A DNA stretch of 64,000 nucleotides, taken from JACDHG01 sp963815295. GTDB taxonomy: Bacteria; Actinomycetota; Actinomycetes; Propionibacteriales; Nocardioidaceae. The DNA is taken from NCBI GenBank assembly GCA_963815295.1, contig CAWFFZ010000008.1, forward strand, positions 2,108,001 to 2,172,000, written 5' to 3'. Below the pieces are notes generated by a model. That model was not told where the DNA came from, ran no database searches, and was given only the letters and a program-made list of their open reading frames with translations. The position numbers and the translations under genes are program-made. Of this stretch, positions 41,138 through 50,090 are shown piece after piece; within the stretch, counting starts at the first letter, position 1; each line of letters opens with the position of its first letter.

Positions 41138-41698
41138 TTGAACGTGCAGCCCACAGCCGACTCCCCCGCGGTGCCGCATCCCGTCATGGTGGTGCGCGAC
41201 TTCGTCAACACCACGGACCACGAAACGGCGACGGACGACATTGACACCACGGCCGGGTTGACGAAGTACCTTTACTCATCCGGGCTGATGCCGCGGCGTA
41301 CGCCGTCGACTCCGGATGAGCTCGCCCTGGCACACCAGCTGAGAAGCGGTTTGCGGCGAGCCCTCGAGCTCAACCACGACCGACGTAGGGAAGCGATCCC
41401 TGCCCTCGACTCAGCACTCGCCGACCTCCCCCTCGAACTGCGCTGGCAGGGTGATGTGGCACGGCTGGCCCCGTTGAAAACGGGAGTCCTCGGCGCCCTG
41501 TCCGAGGTGGCCATCGCCATGCACCAAGCCGTGGCCGACGACGTCTGGCACCGGCTCAAGATCTGCTGGTCAGACGAATGTGAGTGGGCCTACTACGACG
41601 CCTCCAAGAACCGCTCAAGAAACTGGTGCGAATACGGCTGTGGAAACCGGGCAAAGGTGCGTGCCTACCGTGCCCGTCAGCGAGCCGTGACGCACTGA
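41138..41698 (+). CDS. CGNR zinc-finger/ABATE-domain transcriptional regulator
   Basis: A 186-residue protein with an N-terminal ABATE domain (FVNTTDHETATDDIDT) and a C-terminal zinc finger: CWSDECEWAYYDASKNRSR, then WCEYGCGNRAKVRAYRAR (CGNR). Members are putative stress-related regulators in actinobacteria. The start is TTG 41138 with AGGAAG eight bases upstream; GTG 41144 is an alternative. It is convergent with the 41727 gene. Confidence 0.93.
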   Translation: MNVQPTADSPAVPHPVMVVRDFVNTTDHETATDDIDTTAGLTKYLYSSGLMPRRTPSTPDELALAHQLRSGLRRALELNHDRRREAIPALDSALADLPLELRWQGDVARLAPLKTGVLGALSEVAIAMHQAVADDVWHRLKICWSDECEWAYYDASKNRSRNWCEYGCGNRAKVRAYRARQRAVTH

Positions 41699-41726
41699 CC
41701 AGCTATCACGCAGACCGCCTGACCAG

Positions 41727-42077
41727 TCAGGTCGCGGTCTTGTCCAGGTGTTGTAGGAGGTCATGGGCGGCCAGTTCGACATCTTTGTGCCGCCACTCGG
41801 ACGCCCGGTAGACGCAGGCAATGAGAGCCGTCCTGTGCACACGGCGGAAGTCGCCATAGACGAAGGCATAACGCGCCTTCGTCTCGTCGTTCGCTCCTTC
41901 CGTGAGGCCAAGGTGCCAATTCCCGTAGTCACTCCAGCCGTGCGCCTCCAGGAAGGCGTTCTCATCAGCGGCTACCGGCTGTACGTCACCCCAGTCACTG
42001 TCCAGGACATACTGCCGACCGTCGATGAGCTCGCGGGCACGTGCGACCGCCTCGCTGTTGACCGAATACTTCGCCAT
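41727..42077 (-). CDS. Conserved actinobacterial hypothetical protein
   Basis: A 116-residue protein beginning MAKYSVNSEAVARARELID. It contains YVLDSDWGDVQP, GWSDYGNWHLGLTEGANDET and YRASEWRHKDVELAAHDLL. I recognise it as a widespread actinobacterial conserved protein of unknown function. It is divergent from the aminopeptidase gene. Confidence 0.88.
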   Translation of the reverse strand: MAKYSVNSEAVARARELIDGRQYVLDSDWGDVQPVAADENAFLEAHGWSDYGNWHLGLTEGANDETKARYAFVYGDFRRVHRTALIACVYRASEWRHKDVELAAHDLLQHLDKTAT

Positions 42078-42170
42078 GGCTCGATTCTCGCGGATTTCCG
42101 AGAATCTGCCTTTGCCGCCACGCAGAGGCGGCATAAGGTCGAGCCACTCCCTGTTCCAGGAAGGACCGAC

Positions 42171-43529
42171 ATGGGCCACGACGCACGGCGCGCCATCGAT
42201 GAAAGCGACTTCGAGCGCTTCACCAAGCAGTTCGAATCCAACCCGGCCTACCGCCTGGCCCAGAACGCTGTCACAAACACCAGCCTCGACGACGTTGCCC
42301 TCGACCGCTCCGTCGTCACCTCGATGGACAAGTCGATGTCGCACCACCTCGACGACTGGGAGGTCACCAACCAAAAGCAGAGCGGGCGCTGCTGGCTGTT
42401 CGCGGGCGTGAACCTGTTGCGCGTGGGTGCAGCGAAGAGCATGGAGGTGAAGGATTTCGAGTTCTCCCAGAACCACTTGCTCTTCTGGGACAAGCTCGAG
42501 AAGGCCAACTTCTGGCTCGAGGCGGTCATCGAGACTGCTGGCCGTGACGTCGACGACCGCACGGTCGCACACCTGCTCGCCAACCCGGCGGAGGACGGTG
42601 GCCAGTGGAACATGTTCGCGGCCCTCGTCGCCAAGCACGGCCTGGTCCCCAAGGCGTCCATGCCCGAGACCCATTCGTCGTCCAAAACAGGCAGCCTGAA
42701 CCACTCGCTCGGCCTGCTTCTCCGGAGGACCGCCCGCGACCTGCGTGCCGCAGCCGCATCGGGGTCATCGGCTGACCAGCTCCGCGCTACCAAGCTCGAG
42801 GCACTCGAAGTCGCGCATCGCATCCTGGCCATCCACCTCGGCACTCCGCCGTCCACCGTGCAGTGGCAGTGGATTGACAAGGACAAGGGCTTCCACCGCG
42901 ACGAGGAGATGTCGCCTCAGGACTTCGCCACGAAGTACGGCGGACACGATCTCGAAGACCATGTCTGCCTCGTCCACGACCCTCGATCAACCAGTGAGGT
43001 GGGCCGCACCTATACGGTCGAGTACCTCGGCAACGTCGTCGACGCACCCCCGGTCGTCTACCTCAATGTCGAGATGTCGCTGATGCGCGAGCTCGCCATG
43101 GCGTCACTGCTCGAGGGCAAGCCCGTCTGGTTCGGCTGCGACACGGGCAAGATGTCCAACCTGGAGCGCGGCTACTGGGACGAGCGGCTCTACGACTACA
43201 ACGGCGTGTATGACGCCGACCTGTCCATGGACAAGGCCGACCGTCTCCTCCACCACGACACCTTGATGACGCACGCCATGCTTTTCACCGGCGTTGACGT
43301 GGTCTCCTCAGGCGGCATCGACGTGCCGCGGAGGTGGCGCGTCGAGAACAGCTGGGGCAGCGACAAGGCAGACAAGGGCTTCTGGACCATGAACGACAAT
43401 TGGTTCGGCGAGCACGTCTTCGAGATCGCCGTACGTCGTTCGGCCCTCCCCGACGAGCTCCAACAGGCACTGCATCGGGAGCCGGTCGTCCTCCCCGCCT
43501 GGGATCCCATGGGCGCCCTCGCCCTCTGA
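42171..43529 (+). CDS. pepC: C1-family aminopeptidase (bleomycin hydrolase/PepC-like)
   Basis: Cytoplasmic cysteine aminopeptidase of 452 residues. The catalytic Gln and Cys are in NQKQSGRCWLFAG near residue 65, the His in THAMLFTGV and the Asn in VENSWGSDK, completing the papain-type site. AGGAAGGA precedes ATG 42171. Family members form hexamers that trim peptides. It is divergent from the 41727 gene and convergent with the PP2C gene. Confidence 0.94.
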   Translation: MGHDARRAIDESDFERFTKQFESNPAYRLAQNAVTNTSLDDVALDRSVVTSMDKSMSHHLDDWEVTNQKQSGRCWLFAGVNLLRVGAAKSMEVKDFEFSQNHLLFWDKLEKANFWLEAVIETAGRDVDDRTVAHLLANPAEDGGQWNMFAALVAKHGLVPKASMPETHSSSKTGSLNHSLGLLLRRTARDLRAAAASGSSADQLRATKLEALEVAHRILAIHLGTPPSTVQWQWIDKDKGFHRDEEMSPQDFATKYGGHDLEDHVCLVHDPRSTSEVGRTYTVEYLGNVVDAPPVVYLNVEMSLMRELAMASLLEGKPVWFGCDTGKMSNLERGYWDERLYDYNGVYDADLSMDKADRLLHHDTLMTHAMLFTGVDVVSSGGIDVPRRWRVENSWGSDKADKGFWTMNDNWFGEHVFEIAVRRSALPDELQQALHREPVVLPAWDPMGALAL

Positions 43530-43539
43530 GCCACGGGAG

Positions 43540-44652
43540 TCAGCGACGATGGAGCAGGATCAGCGCGCGGTCGTCGCTTTCTGAGTCCACGCTCGACACC
43601 AGCCGACTGGCGCCGTCGGCGAAGCCGTACTGCACCAGCCGCTCGGCTTCACCCACAAGCTTGTCAATGCCGTAGGTGATGTCACGCTTCGGCGTCTCCA
43701 CGAGCCCGTCGGTGTACATCAGCAGCACGTCACCCGTGCTCATCCGGCCGCTGTGGACGGTGTAGACCGCCTCTTCCATCAGCCCCAACACGGGACCGTC
43801 GGTCCAGTGCACCGCCCAGCGACCTGAGCCAGCATGAAACTGCACTGCCGGTGGATGGCCGGCGGTTCGCACCTCGAAGTCACCCGTCCCCAGATCGACA
43901 GCGAGGTGGACAGCGGTGGCGAAACCCTCGCCCCATTCCTGGCGCAGCAGGTACTCGTTGGCGGCCGGCAAGAATCCGGCCTGAGGCAGCGACCCCAGCA
44001 GGCCGCCAAAAGCACCGGACAGCAGCAGCGCCCGGGTCCCCGCGTTGACCCCCTTGCCTGACACATCGACGACGACGATCTCCAGCAGCTGGCCTCGATG
44101 CGTCTTGGCGGCGACGATGAAGTCACCGGCAAACGAAGCGCCACCGGCCGAGCGCATCACAGCTTCCGCATGCCAGCCCGAGGGAAGGCCGGGCAGCTTG
44201 CTCTGCGTCGCGAGCCGGTCCCGGAGGTCGATCAGCATCGACTCTCCACGGCCCGAAGCGACTCCCAGCCGTTGTCGGTTGCGCGCGTGCCACAGCACGA
44301 TCAGCGCGACCACGACGACGACGATGATGCCGTTGATCCGCAGTGTGCTGAGGCTCCCGAGCCCTGCCACCGAGACCACCATGCAGAACGTCACGACCGC
44401 AAAGAGCATCACCATGGTGCGGATCGACAACACGGCCATCGCCAGCACGACAGGAATCACGTATGCCGTCAGGGGCCACCAATCGGTGAAAGCGGCGTGA
44501 GCGACCATGAAGAGCAAGCTCAACGCAGCCAATAGCGTGAGCCACGTGAACTCTTCCTCCGCCATGGCTCGACGTGCCCCGAACCGGCTCTGCCGGACGA
44601 ATCGTCGCATCAGCCCACGCGCCGCGCTCGGGGGTTGCGAAAGCTCGACCAC
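43540..44652 (-). CDS. Membrane-bound PP2C/SpoIIE-family serine phosphatase
   Basis: A 370-residue protein with about five hydrophobic helices (~35-125) and a C-terminal PP2C-like SpoIIE domain (~150-370). Conserved acids are visible in GDFIVAAK, VVDVSGKGVNAG, MYTDGLVE and the final SDDRALILL. It probably dephosphorylates an anti-sigma-factor antagonist. The GTG start at 44652 lacks a good ribosome binding site; an in-frame ATG 14 codons later is possible. No partner switch genes are adjacent. Confidence 0.9.
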   Translation of the reverse strand: MVELSQPPSAARGLMRRFVRQSRFGARRAMAEEEFTWLTLLAALSLLFMVAHAAFTDWWPLTAYVIPVVLAMAVLSIRTMVMLFAVVTFCMVVSVAGLGSLSTLRINGIIVVVVVALIVLWHARNRQRLGVASGRGESMLIDLRDRLATQSKLPGLPSGWHAEAVMRSAGGASFAGDFIVAAKTHRGQLLEIVVVDVSGKGVNAGTRALLLSGAFGGLLGSLPQAGFLPAANEYLLRQEWGEGFATAVHLAVDLGTGDFEVRTAGHPPAVQFHAGSGRWAVHWTDGPVLGLMEEAVYTVHSGRMSTGDVLLMYTDGLVETPKRDITYGIDKLVGEAERLVQYGFADGASRLVSSVDSESDDRALILLHRR

Positions 44653-44715
44653 GGGTTTGAGGGTAACGGCCCAGGAGTCAGGCCGCGTACACCCTTAAGA
44701 GATCGACACTCAATC

Positions 44716-45540
44716 TCAACGACGACGTTGGCAGGTCGGGCACCAGAACAGATTGCGGCCCTCGAGCACCCGAGTGCGCACGGTCGTACCGCAGACATGA
44801 CACGGCTGACCGTTTCGCCGGTAGACGTAGACCTCCCCGCCGTGGTCGTCGACGCGGGGCCCCCGACCCATCGCCTCTGGCTCATGCTCTGGCCTGACTG
44901 TGTCGATACGGCCGGTCTGCACGCCGTAGTCCATCAGGTCGACCAGATCAGCCCACAGCGCGTTCCACCGCCGCCGCGAAACCTTCTGGCCGGGCGTCAA
45001 CGGATGCAGCCGGGCTCGGAACAATGTCTCGGCCCGATAGACATTCCCAACCCCGGCCAGGACCGACTGGTCCATGAGCAACGCGCCGACCGCCCTTCGA
45101 CTCTTGCGCATCCTCGTGAACGCCTTGTCCGGGTCGGCATCCGGCCGCAGCGGGTCCGGTCCCAGCCGCCCCAAGATCTGAGTCATCGTGTCGGCCCCGA
45201 TCAGCTCGCACGTCGTGGCCCCACGGAGGTCGGCGTATGTCGTCGGGCCGACGATTCGCAATCGCACCGCCCCGAAGGGTGGCGGCGGTGCCGCGTCCGG
45301 CGCACGCTCCTCGATGGCGAAGCCCCCGATGAGTCCCAAGTGCACATGGATGATCTCGCCGTTCTCGAAGCGGATGAACAAGTGCTTCCCCGCTGACTCG
45401 GCCAGCTCTAACACGTGTCCGTCAACCTGGGCCGCCCCGACGCTGAACCGGCCTTGCGGGCTCGTGACCTCCACCGGGTTGCCGGCAAAGATCGCATTGA
45501 GGTCAGCGGCCAGCCGGTAGAGGGTGTGACCTTCGGGCAT
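44716..45540 (-). CDS. Formamidopyrimidine-DNA glycosylase/endonuclease VIII family (Nei2-type)
   Basis: DNA glycosylase/AP lyase removing oxidised bases, 274 residues. The catalytic N-terminus PEGHTLYRLA (Pro2, Glu3) is intact, the H2TH helix region contains LLMDQSVLAGVGNVYRAE, and the C-terminal zinc finger is CHVCG...CPTCQ. This is the actinobacterial Nei2 form (Rv2464c-like). It follows rpiB by 7 bp on the same strand, as in Mycobacterium. Confidence 0.94.
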   Translation of the reverse strand: MPEGHTLYRLAADLNAIFAGNPVEVTSPQGRFSVGAAQVDGHVLELAESAGKHLFIRFENGEIIHVHLGLIGGFAIEERAPDAAPPPPFGAVRLRIVGPTTYADLRGATTCELIGADTMTQILGRLGPDPLRPDADPDKAFTRMRKSRRAVGALLMDQSVLAGVGNVYRAETLFRARLHPLTPGQKVSRRRWNALWADLVDLMDYGVQTGRIDTVRPEHEPEAMGRGPRVDDHGGEVYVYRRNGQPCHVCGTTVRTRVLEGRNLFWCPTCQRRR

Positions 45541-45547
45541 CGGTGGA

Positions 45548-46048
45548 TCAGGCGTCGTTGGAGAGGACGGGCGGCGTCGATGCCGGCATTGCGGGGAGCT
45601 CGCCGGTCTGTTCGTAGCTGGTCAGCATGGCGATGCGACGTACGTGCCGTTTCTCTTCGGCGAACTCCGCCGCCACGAACACCTCGACGAACCGGAGAGC
45701 CTCTTCGGTCGCGTGCATGCGCGAGCCGATGGAGACGACGTTGGCGTTGTTGTGCAGGCGGCCGAGCTGGGCGGTCTCCTCGGACCAGGCCAGGGCGGCG
45801 CGAACGCCGGTCACCTTGTTAGCCGCGATCTGTTCGCCGTTGCCCGAGCCTCCGACCACGACACCGAGACTCCCAGCGTCGGAGACGACCGCCTCGGCGG
45901 CTCGCAGGCAGTACGTCGGGTAGTCGTCATCCGCGTCGTAAATGCGAGGACCGTGGTCGACGGGTTCGTGCCCGTGCTCGCGGAGCCACTGCGCGATTTC
46001 ATCCTTGAGCTCCAGGCCGGCGTGGTCAGACCCGAGGTGTACGCGCAT
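45548..46048 (-). CDS. rpiB: Ribose-5-phosphate isomerase B
   Basis: Interconverts ribose 5-phosphate and ribulose 5-phosphate in the pentose phosphate pathway. GSDHAGLELK at the N-terminus and GGSGNGEQIAANKV carry the active site; Glu occupies the position where E. coli RpiB uses Cys, as known for the mycobacterial enzyme. At 166 residues it matches the actinobacterial length. It lies between the DsbA-like gene and nei2 in one operon. Confidence 0.95.
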   Translation of the reverse strand: MRVHLGSDHAGLELKDEIAQWLREHGHEPVDHGPRIYDADDDYPTYCLRAAEAVVSDAGSLGVVVGGSGNGEQIAANKVTGVRAALAWSEETAQLGRLHNNANVVSIGSRMHATEEALRFVEVFVAAEFAEEKRHVRRIAMLTSYEQTGELPAMPASTPPVLSNDA

Positions 46049-46075
46049 GGACGCGATCTTGTCAGGTGGGTCCGA

Positions 46076-46690
46076 TCAGTCGAAGGTAGGGCCGACGACT
46101 CGGCTCCGCTTCAGCTCGTAGAACCCGTCGACTCCGGCAACGAGGCGCAACCCGTCCCAGAGGCGCCCGGCGGCTTCGCCGCGCGGGATCGGCGTCACCA
46201 CCGGGCCGAAGAAGGCGCTGCCTTCGACCGAGATGACCGGCGTACCGACGTCCGTGCCGACCTGGTCCATGCCTGCGTGGTGCGACTTCTTCAACGCATC
46301 GTCGTAGTCGGTGGACTCCATCGCGTCGACGAGATCGGCCGACAGCCCGGCCGCCTCGAGAGCATCGACGACCGTCGCGCGGTTGCGCTCGCGGCCCTCG
46401 TTGTGGAAGAGAGTGCCCATCTCGGTGTACAGCCGGTCCAGCCCTTCATCACCGTGCCGCTCCGCGGCTGCAGTCAAGACCCGCACGGGACCCCACGCAG
46501 TCGCGAGAGACGCTCGGTAGCTGTCGGAGAGGCCGTCCTTGTCCTCGTTGAGGTAGGAAAGGCTCATCACGTGGAACTGCGTCGAGACATCGCGGACCTG
46601 CTCCACTTCCTTCATCCAGCGAGATGTGATCCAAGCCCATGGGCAGCCGGGGTCGAACCAGAAGTCGACAACCGTGGATTCGCGGGACAT
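46076..46690 (-). CDS. DsbA-like thioredoxin-fold protein (Rv2466c-type mycothiol-dependent reductase homologue)
   Basis: A 204-residue DsbA-fold oxidoreductase. The active site reads DPGCPWAW (Cys16), whereas the mycobacterial homologue Rv2466c has CPWC, so the resolving cysteine is replaced by Ala and a monothiol mechanism is expected. Family blocks HVMSLSYLNED, ATAWGPVRV, KSHHAGMD and GTPVISV are conserved. It heads the operon with rpiB and nei2 and is divergent from pepN. Confidence 0.92.
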   Translation of the reverse strand: MSRESTVVDFWFDPGCPWAWITSRWMKEVEQVRDVSTQFHVMSLSYLNEDKDGLSDSYRASLATAWGPVRVLTAAAERHGDEGLDRLYTEMGTLFHNEGRERNRATVVDALEAAGLSADLVDAMESTDYDDALKKSHHAGMDQVGTDVGTPVISVEGSAFFGPVVTPIPRGEAAGRLWDGLRLVAGVDGFYELKRSRVVGPTFD

Positions 46691-46781
46691 AAGTCCTCCT
46701 GGAGATGGGGTGCGCTCTCAACTTGATACCAACCGGTCTGCGCATGCCAGCATTCCCTACGCTGCGTGTCAGGATGGCGAC

Positions 46782-49325
46782 ATGCCTGGAATCAACCTCA
46801 CTCGCGACGAAGCGGCCGAGCGCGCTCGCATCCTGGATGTCTCCAGCTACGACATCAGCCTCGACCTGACAACGTCCGAATCGATCTTCGGATCGACCAC
46901 GGTCATCCGCTTCTCATGCAGTGAGCCTGGCGCATCGTCGTTCGCCGACCTCGTCAACGCCACAGTCGAGGAGATCACGCTCAACGGCCGCGCGCTCGAC
47001 CTCTCGTCGTACGTCGACAGCCGGATCGAGCTGCCGGACCTGGCGGCCGACAACGAGCTCCGCGTGGTGGCGACCTGCCCGTTCAGCCACTCCGGCGAGG
47101 GGCTCCACCGCTTCGTCGATCCAGTCGACAAGCTCGTCTACCTCTACACACAGTTCGAGGTCCCTGATGCCCGCCGCGTCTATACGACATTCGAGCAGCC
47201 TGACCTCAAGGGCACCTTCACTTTCCACGTGACCGCACCCTCGCACTGGCAGGTCGTGTCCAACTCCCCAACCCCCGAGCCTGAGGAGCTAGGTCTGGGG
47301 AAGTCTGTCTGGCACTTCGAGCCCACCAAGCCGATGTCGACCTACATCACCGCGCTCGTTGCCGGTGAGTACGCCGTCGTGCGCGACACCTACCGCGGCG
47401 ACCGAGGCGACATCCCGCTTGGCGTCTTCGTCCGCGAGTCACTACGGCCACACCTCGACGCTGACGACATCTTCGAGGTGACGAAGCAGGGCTTCGCTTA
47501 CTTCGAAGACGCCTTCGACATGGCTTACCCGTTCGGGAAGTACGACCAGTTGTTCGTCCCCGAATACAACATGGGCGCGATGGAGAACGCCGGCTGCGTC
47601 ACGTTCCGCGACGAGTACATCTACCGCAGCCGCCAGACCCGAGCGGCATACCAGGGCCGTGCCAACACGATCCTCCACGAGATGGCCCACATGTGGTTCG
47701 GCGACCTTGTCACGATGAGGTGGTGGGACGACCTCTGGCTCAACGAGTCCTTTGCCGAATGGGCCTCACACCAGGCGTCCGTCGACGCGACTCAGTACGA
47801 CGACGCCTGGACGAACTTCTGCAATGCCCGCAAGACGTGGGCCTACCGCCAGGACCAGCTTCCGTCCACACATCCGATCGCTGCCGACAACCGCGACCTC
47901 GAGGCAGTCGAGGTCAACTTCGACGGCATCACCTATGCCAAGGGGGCGTCGGCCCTTCGCCAGCTCGTCGCCTGGGTGGGCCAGGACGAGTTCATGGCGG
48001 GGCTTAGGACCTACTTCTCCCGCCACGCCTACGGCAACAGTGAGCTGACCGACCTCCTGAAGGCTCTCGAGGAGACGTCCGGACGCGACCTCGGCTCGTG
48101 GACAAAGGAGTGGCTGCAAACCTCCGGCGTCAACACCGTGCGCCCGGTGTTCACCGTTGACGACGAAGGCGCGTTCACGTCGTTCACGGTGCATCAGACC
48201 GCTCACCCCGACTTCCCGACGCTCCGACGCCACCGACTGGCGATAGGTCTCTACGACCTCACCGCCGGGGGCCTCGTACGCCGCTCGAGTACCGAGATCG
48301 ACGTAGCCGACGATGACACCGAGGTGCCCGAGCTTGTCGGCGTGAAGCAGGCGGACCTGGTGCTGCTCAACGACGGCGACCTCACCTACGCGAAGGTGCG
48401 ACTTGACGAGCGCTCGCTGGCGACGCTGGTCGGCAACATCGACAAGTTCCACGACTCGCTTTCGAGGGCTCTCGCTTGGGGTGCCGCGTGGGACATGACG
48501 CGCGACGCGGAGATGCGCGCCACCGACTGGGTCGAGCTCGTCTTGCGTGGCCTGGCAGTCGAAACTGACCAGTTCGCCGTCCGCTCGCTGGTTGCGCGCA
48601 CCGGCCAGGCCGTCGCGCAGTACACCGCCGCCGACAACCGCGCGGCTGTAGCTGCCCGCTGGGAGGCCGGCCTGCTCGAGCTGCTGCACGCGGCGGATGC
48701 GGGCACCGACGAGCAACTTGCGTTTGCCCGCGGCGTCGCTGCGGCCGCCCACAACGACGACGCGCTGTCGCTGCTCGCCGGTCTCCTCGACGGAACGCAG
48801 CGGCTCGACGGGCTCGAGGTCGACACTGACCTGCGGTGGCTGCTGCTTGCCTCGCTGGCGCGCGAAGGCCGCTGCGGCGACGACGCCATCGACAAGGAGC
48901 TCGACCGCGACAACACGATCTCCGGACGCGAGTCCGCAGCCGGGGCTCGGGCGGCGATGCCGACGGCCGAGGCCAAGCAGCAGGCGTGGACGCAGGCAGT
49001 CGAGCGCGACGACGTACCGAACGAGACGATGCGCAACATCGCGTTCGGGTTCAACCAGCGTGGCCAGGCTGAGGTGCTGCAGCCCTATCTGGAGAAGTAC
49101 CTCGCGGCTGCCGAGACGATCTGGCGCGACCGCGGCGTCTACCACGCGTCCACTGTGCTCACCTTCATGTTCCCGCGCGAGGTCTCCACGCAGGAGACGC
49201 TCGAGACGACGGACGCTTGGCTCAAGGCGTCCAAGGGCAACCCCGCAACACGGCGGCTCGTCTCAGAAGGCCGCGACGACGTCGCCCGTGCGCTGGCAGC
49301 ACAACGCTGCGACGCGCAGACCTGA
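46782..49325 (+). CDS. pepN: Aminopeptidase N (M1 metallopeptidase)
   Basis: Zinc aminopeptidase of 847 residues. GAMENAG (substrate N-terminus recognition) and the zinc site HEMAHMWFGD with NESFAEW are all present in the first half; the C-terminal ERAP1-like helical domain fills ~520-847. AGGATGG precedes ATG 46782. Placement next to the DsbA-like gene matches the mycobacterial order (Rv2467-Rv2466c). Confidence 0.97.
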   Translation: MPGINLTRDEAAERARILDVSSYDISLDLTTSESIFGSTTVIRFSCSEPGASSFADLVNATVEEITLNGRALDLSSYVDSRIELPDLAADNELRVVATCPFSHSGEGLHRFVDPVDKLVYLYTQFEVPDARRVYTTFEQPDLKGTFTFHVTAPSHWQVVSNSPTPEPEELGLGKSVWHFEPTKPMSTYITALVAGEYAVVRDTYRGDRGDIPLGVFVRESLRPHLDADDIFEVTKQGFAYFEDAFDMAYPFGKYDQLFVPEYNMGAMENAGCVTFRDEYIYRSRQTRAAYQGRANTILHEMAHMWFGDLVTMRWWDDLWLNESFAEWASHQASVDATQYDDAWTNFCNARKTWAYRQDQLPSTHPIAADNRDLEAVEVNFDGITYAKGASALRQLVAWVGQDEFMAGLRTYFSRHAYGNSELTDLLKALEETSGRDLGSWTKEWLQTSGVNTVRPVFTVDDEGAFTSFTVHQTAHPDFPTLRRHRLAIGLYDLTAGGLVRRSSTEIDVADDDTEVPELVGVKQADLVLLNDGDLTYAKVRLDERSLATLVGNIDKFHDSLSRALAWGAAWDMTRDAEMRATDWVELVLRGLAVETDQFAVRSLVARTGQAVAQYTAADNRAAVAARWEAGLLELLHAADAGTDEQLAFARGVAAAAHNDDALSLLAGLLDGTQRLDGLEVDTDLRWLLLASLAREGRCGDDAIDKELDRDNTISGRESAAGARAAMPTAEAKQQAWTQAVERDDVPNETMRNIAFGFNQRGQAEVLQPYLEKYLAAAETIWRDRGVYHASTVLTFMFPREVSTQETLETTDAWLKASKGNPATRRLVSEGRDDVARALAAQRCDAQT

Positions 49326-49336
49326 GCGCTCGGCTG

Positions 49337-49828
49337 TCAGGGCGTGTTGGTGTGAAGCGGCGCCTGCTTGCGGGCAAGTCCCGCGAGCTGCTGCAGCCCG
49401 GCCACCAGGCCCCGCGTCAGGTCTCCGGTGGCGAATGCCGATTGCATGGTCAGGGCGGAGAGTCCGGCCTGTCGGTTGTCGAGATCTGTCCGGACTTCTG
49501 ACCCTGTCACGATCTCGATCGTGCGTCCTTCTGGGTCGACGTGAACCAGAACACTGTCTGTGGGGTTGCTGAGCTGGCTGTGAAGCGCCTCGGCGTGATC
49601 ACGAGCACCACCTTGGGCTGCCCCGACGTAAACGGAGAAGGCGTGGCCGGACACGCGCTCGGCGTCTGAGATCGCCTTCGCGATCTCGTGCCGTTGCATC
49701 GCGGTGAAGGCTTCACCACCGGGCACTGGCGCCGCCTGTATCCGCGGTGGAGTCCTCTCCTGCGGCGAGCTGCCGTCGGTCAGCTCCATCGTCGAGTTGC
49801 GGTCCGGCGAACCACTCTGGCCCGGCAT
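49337..49828 (-). CDS. DUF5130-family protein
   Basis: A 163-residue protein whose conserved core starts GGEAFTAMQRHEIAKAI and includes SVYVGAAQGGARDHAEALH, VLVHVDPEGRTIEIVTG and FATGDLTRGLVAGLQQLA, matching DUF5130, a TPM-like fold of unknown role. The annotated start overlaps the upstream small membrane gene by 116 bp; internal ATGs at 49789 and 49699 are plausible. It converges on pepN. Confidence 0.8.
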   Translation of the reverse strand: MPGQSGSPDRNSTMELTDGSSPQERTPPRIQAAPVPGGEAFTAMQRHEIAKAISDAERVSGHAFSVYVGAAQGGARDHAEALHSQLSNPTDSVLVHVDPEGRTIEIVTGSEVRTDLDNRQAGLSALTMQSAFATGDLTRGLVAGLQQLAGLARKQAPLHTNTP

Positions 49829-50000
49829 CCCAACGCTGACCTGGACGGTAGCGCGGTCCCTTGGCCAGTGACGGGGCCATCACCAGCAAGGTGAGAACCG
49901 CCACGATCAGGAGCGGGACCCCGGCGAACAACAACAGGGCGTTCAGTGTCGACATCGGGTCTGGGTCCACCCATGTGCTGGGCGCGTCTGCAAGGCTCAC
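49713..50000 (-). CDS. Small conserved membrane protein, hypothetical
   Basis: A 95-residue protein with one hydrophobic helix (~20-42, ALLLFAGVPLLIVAVLTLLV) followed by PSLAKGPRYRPGQRWDAGPE and WFAGP, a motif familiar from actinobacterial aa3-oxidase-era hypothetical proteins. The GTG start at 50000 gives the DPDPMSTLNALLLF N-terminus; ATG 49955 is an alternative. Its 3' half overlaps the DUF5130 gene in another frame. Confidence 0.75.
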   Translation of the reverse strand: MSLADAPSTWVDPDPMSTLNALLLFAGVPLLIVAVLTLLVMAPSLAKGPRYRPGQRWDAGPEWFAGPQLDDGADRRQLAAGEDSTADTGGASARW

Positions 50001-50090
50001 GGGTCCAACTTACTGCCCTCAGGCTCTTGTGTACGGTCATGGGTGGACCACCTGGCACCCTCATCGACCTCGACCGAGTAAGGACCGTAA

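Noticed and set aside
47766..49145. Long minus-strand open frame inside pepN
   Set aside because: Shadow of the pepN coding frame, with no recognisable motif or ribosome binding site.
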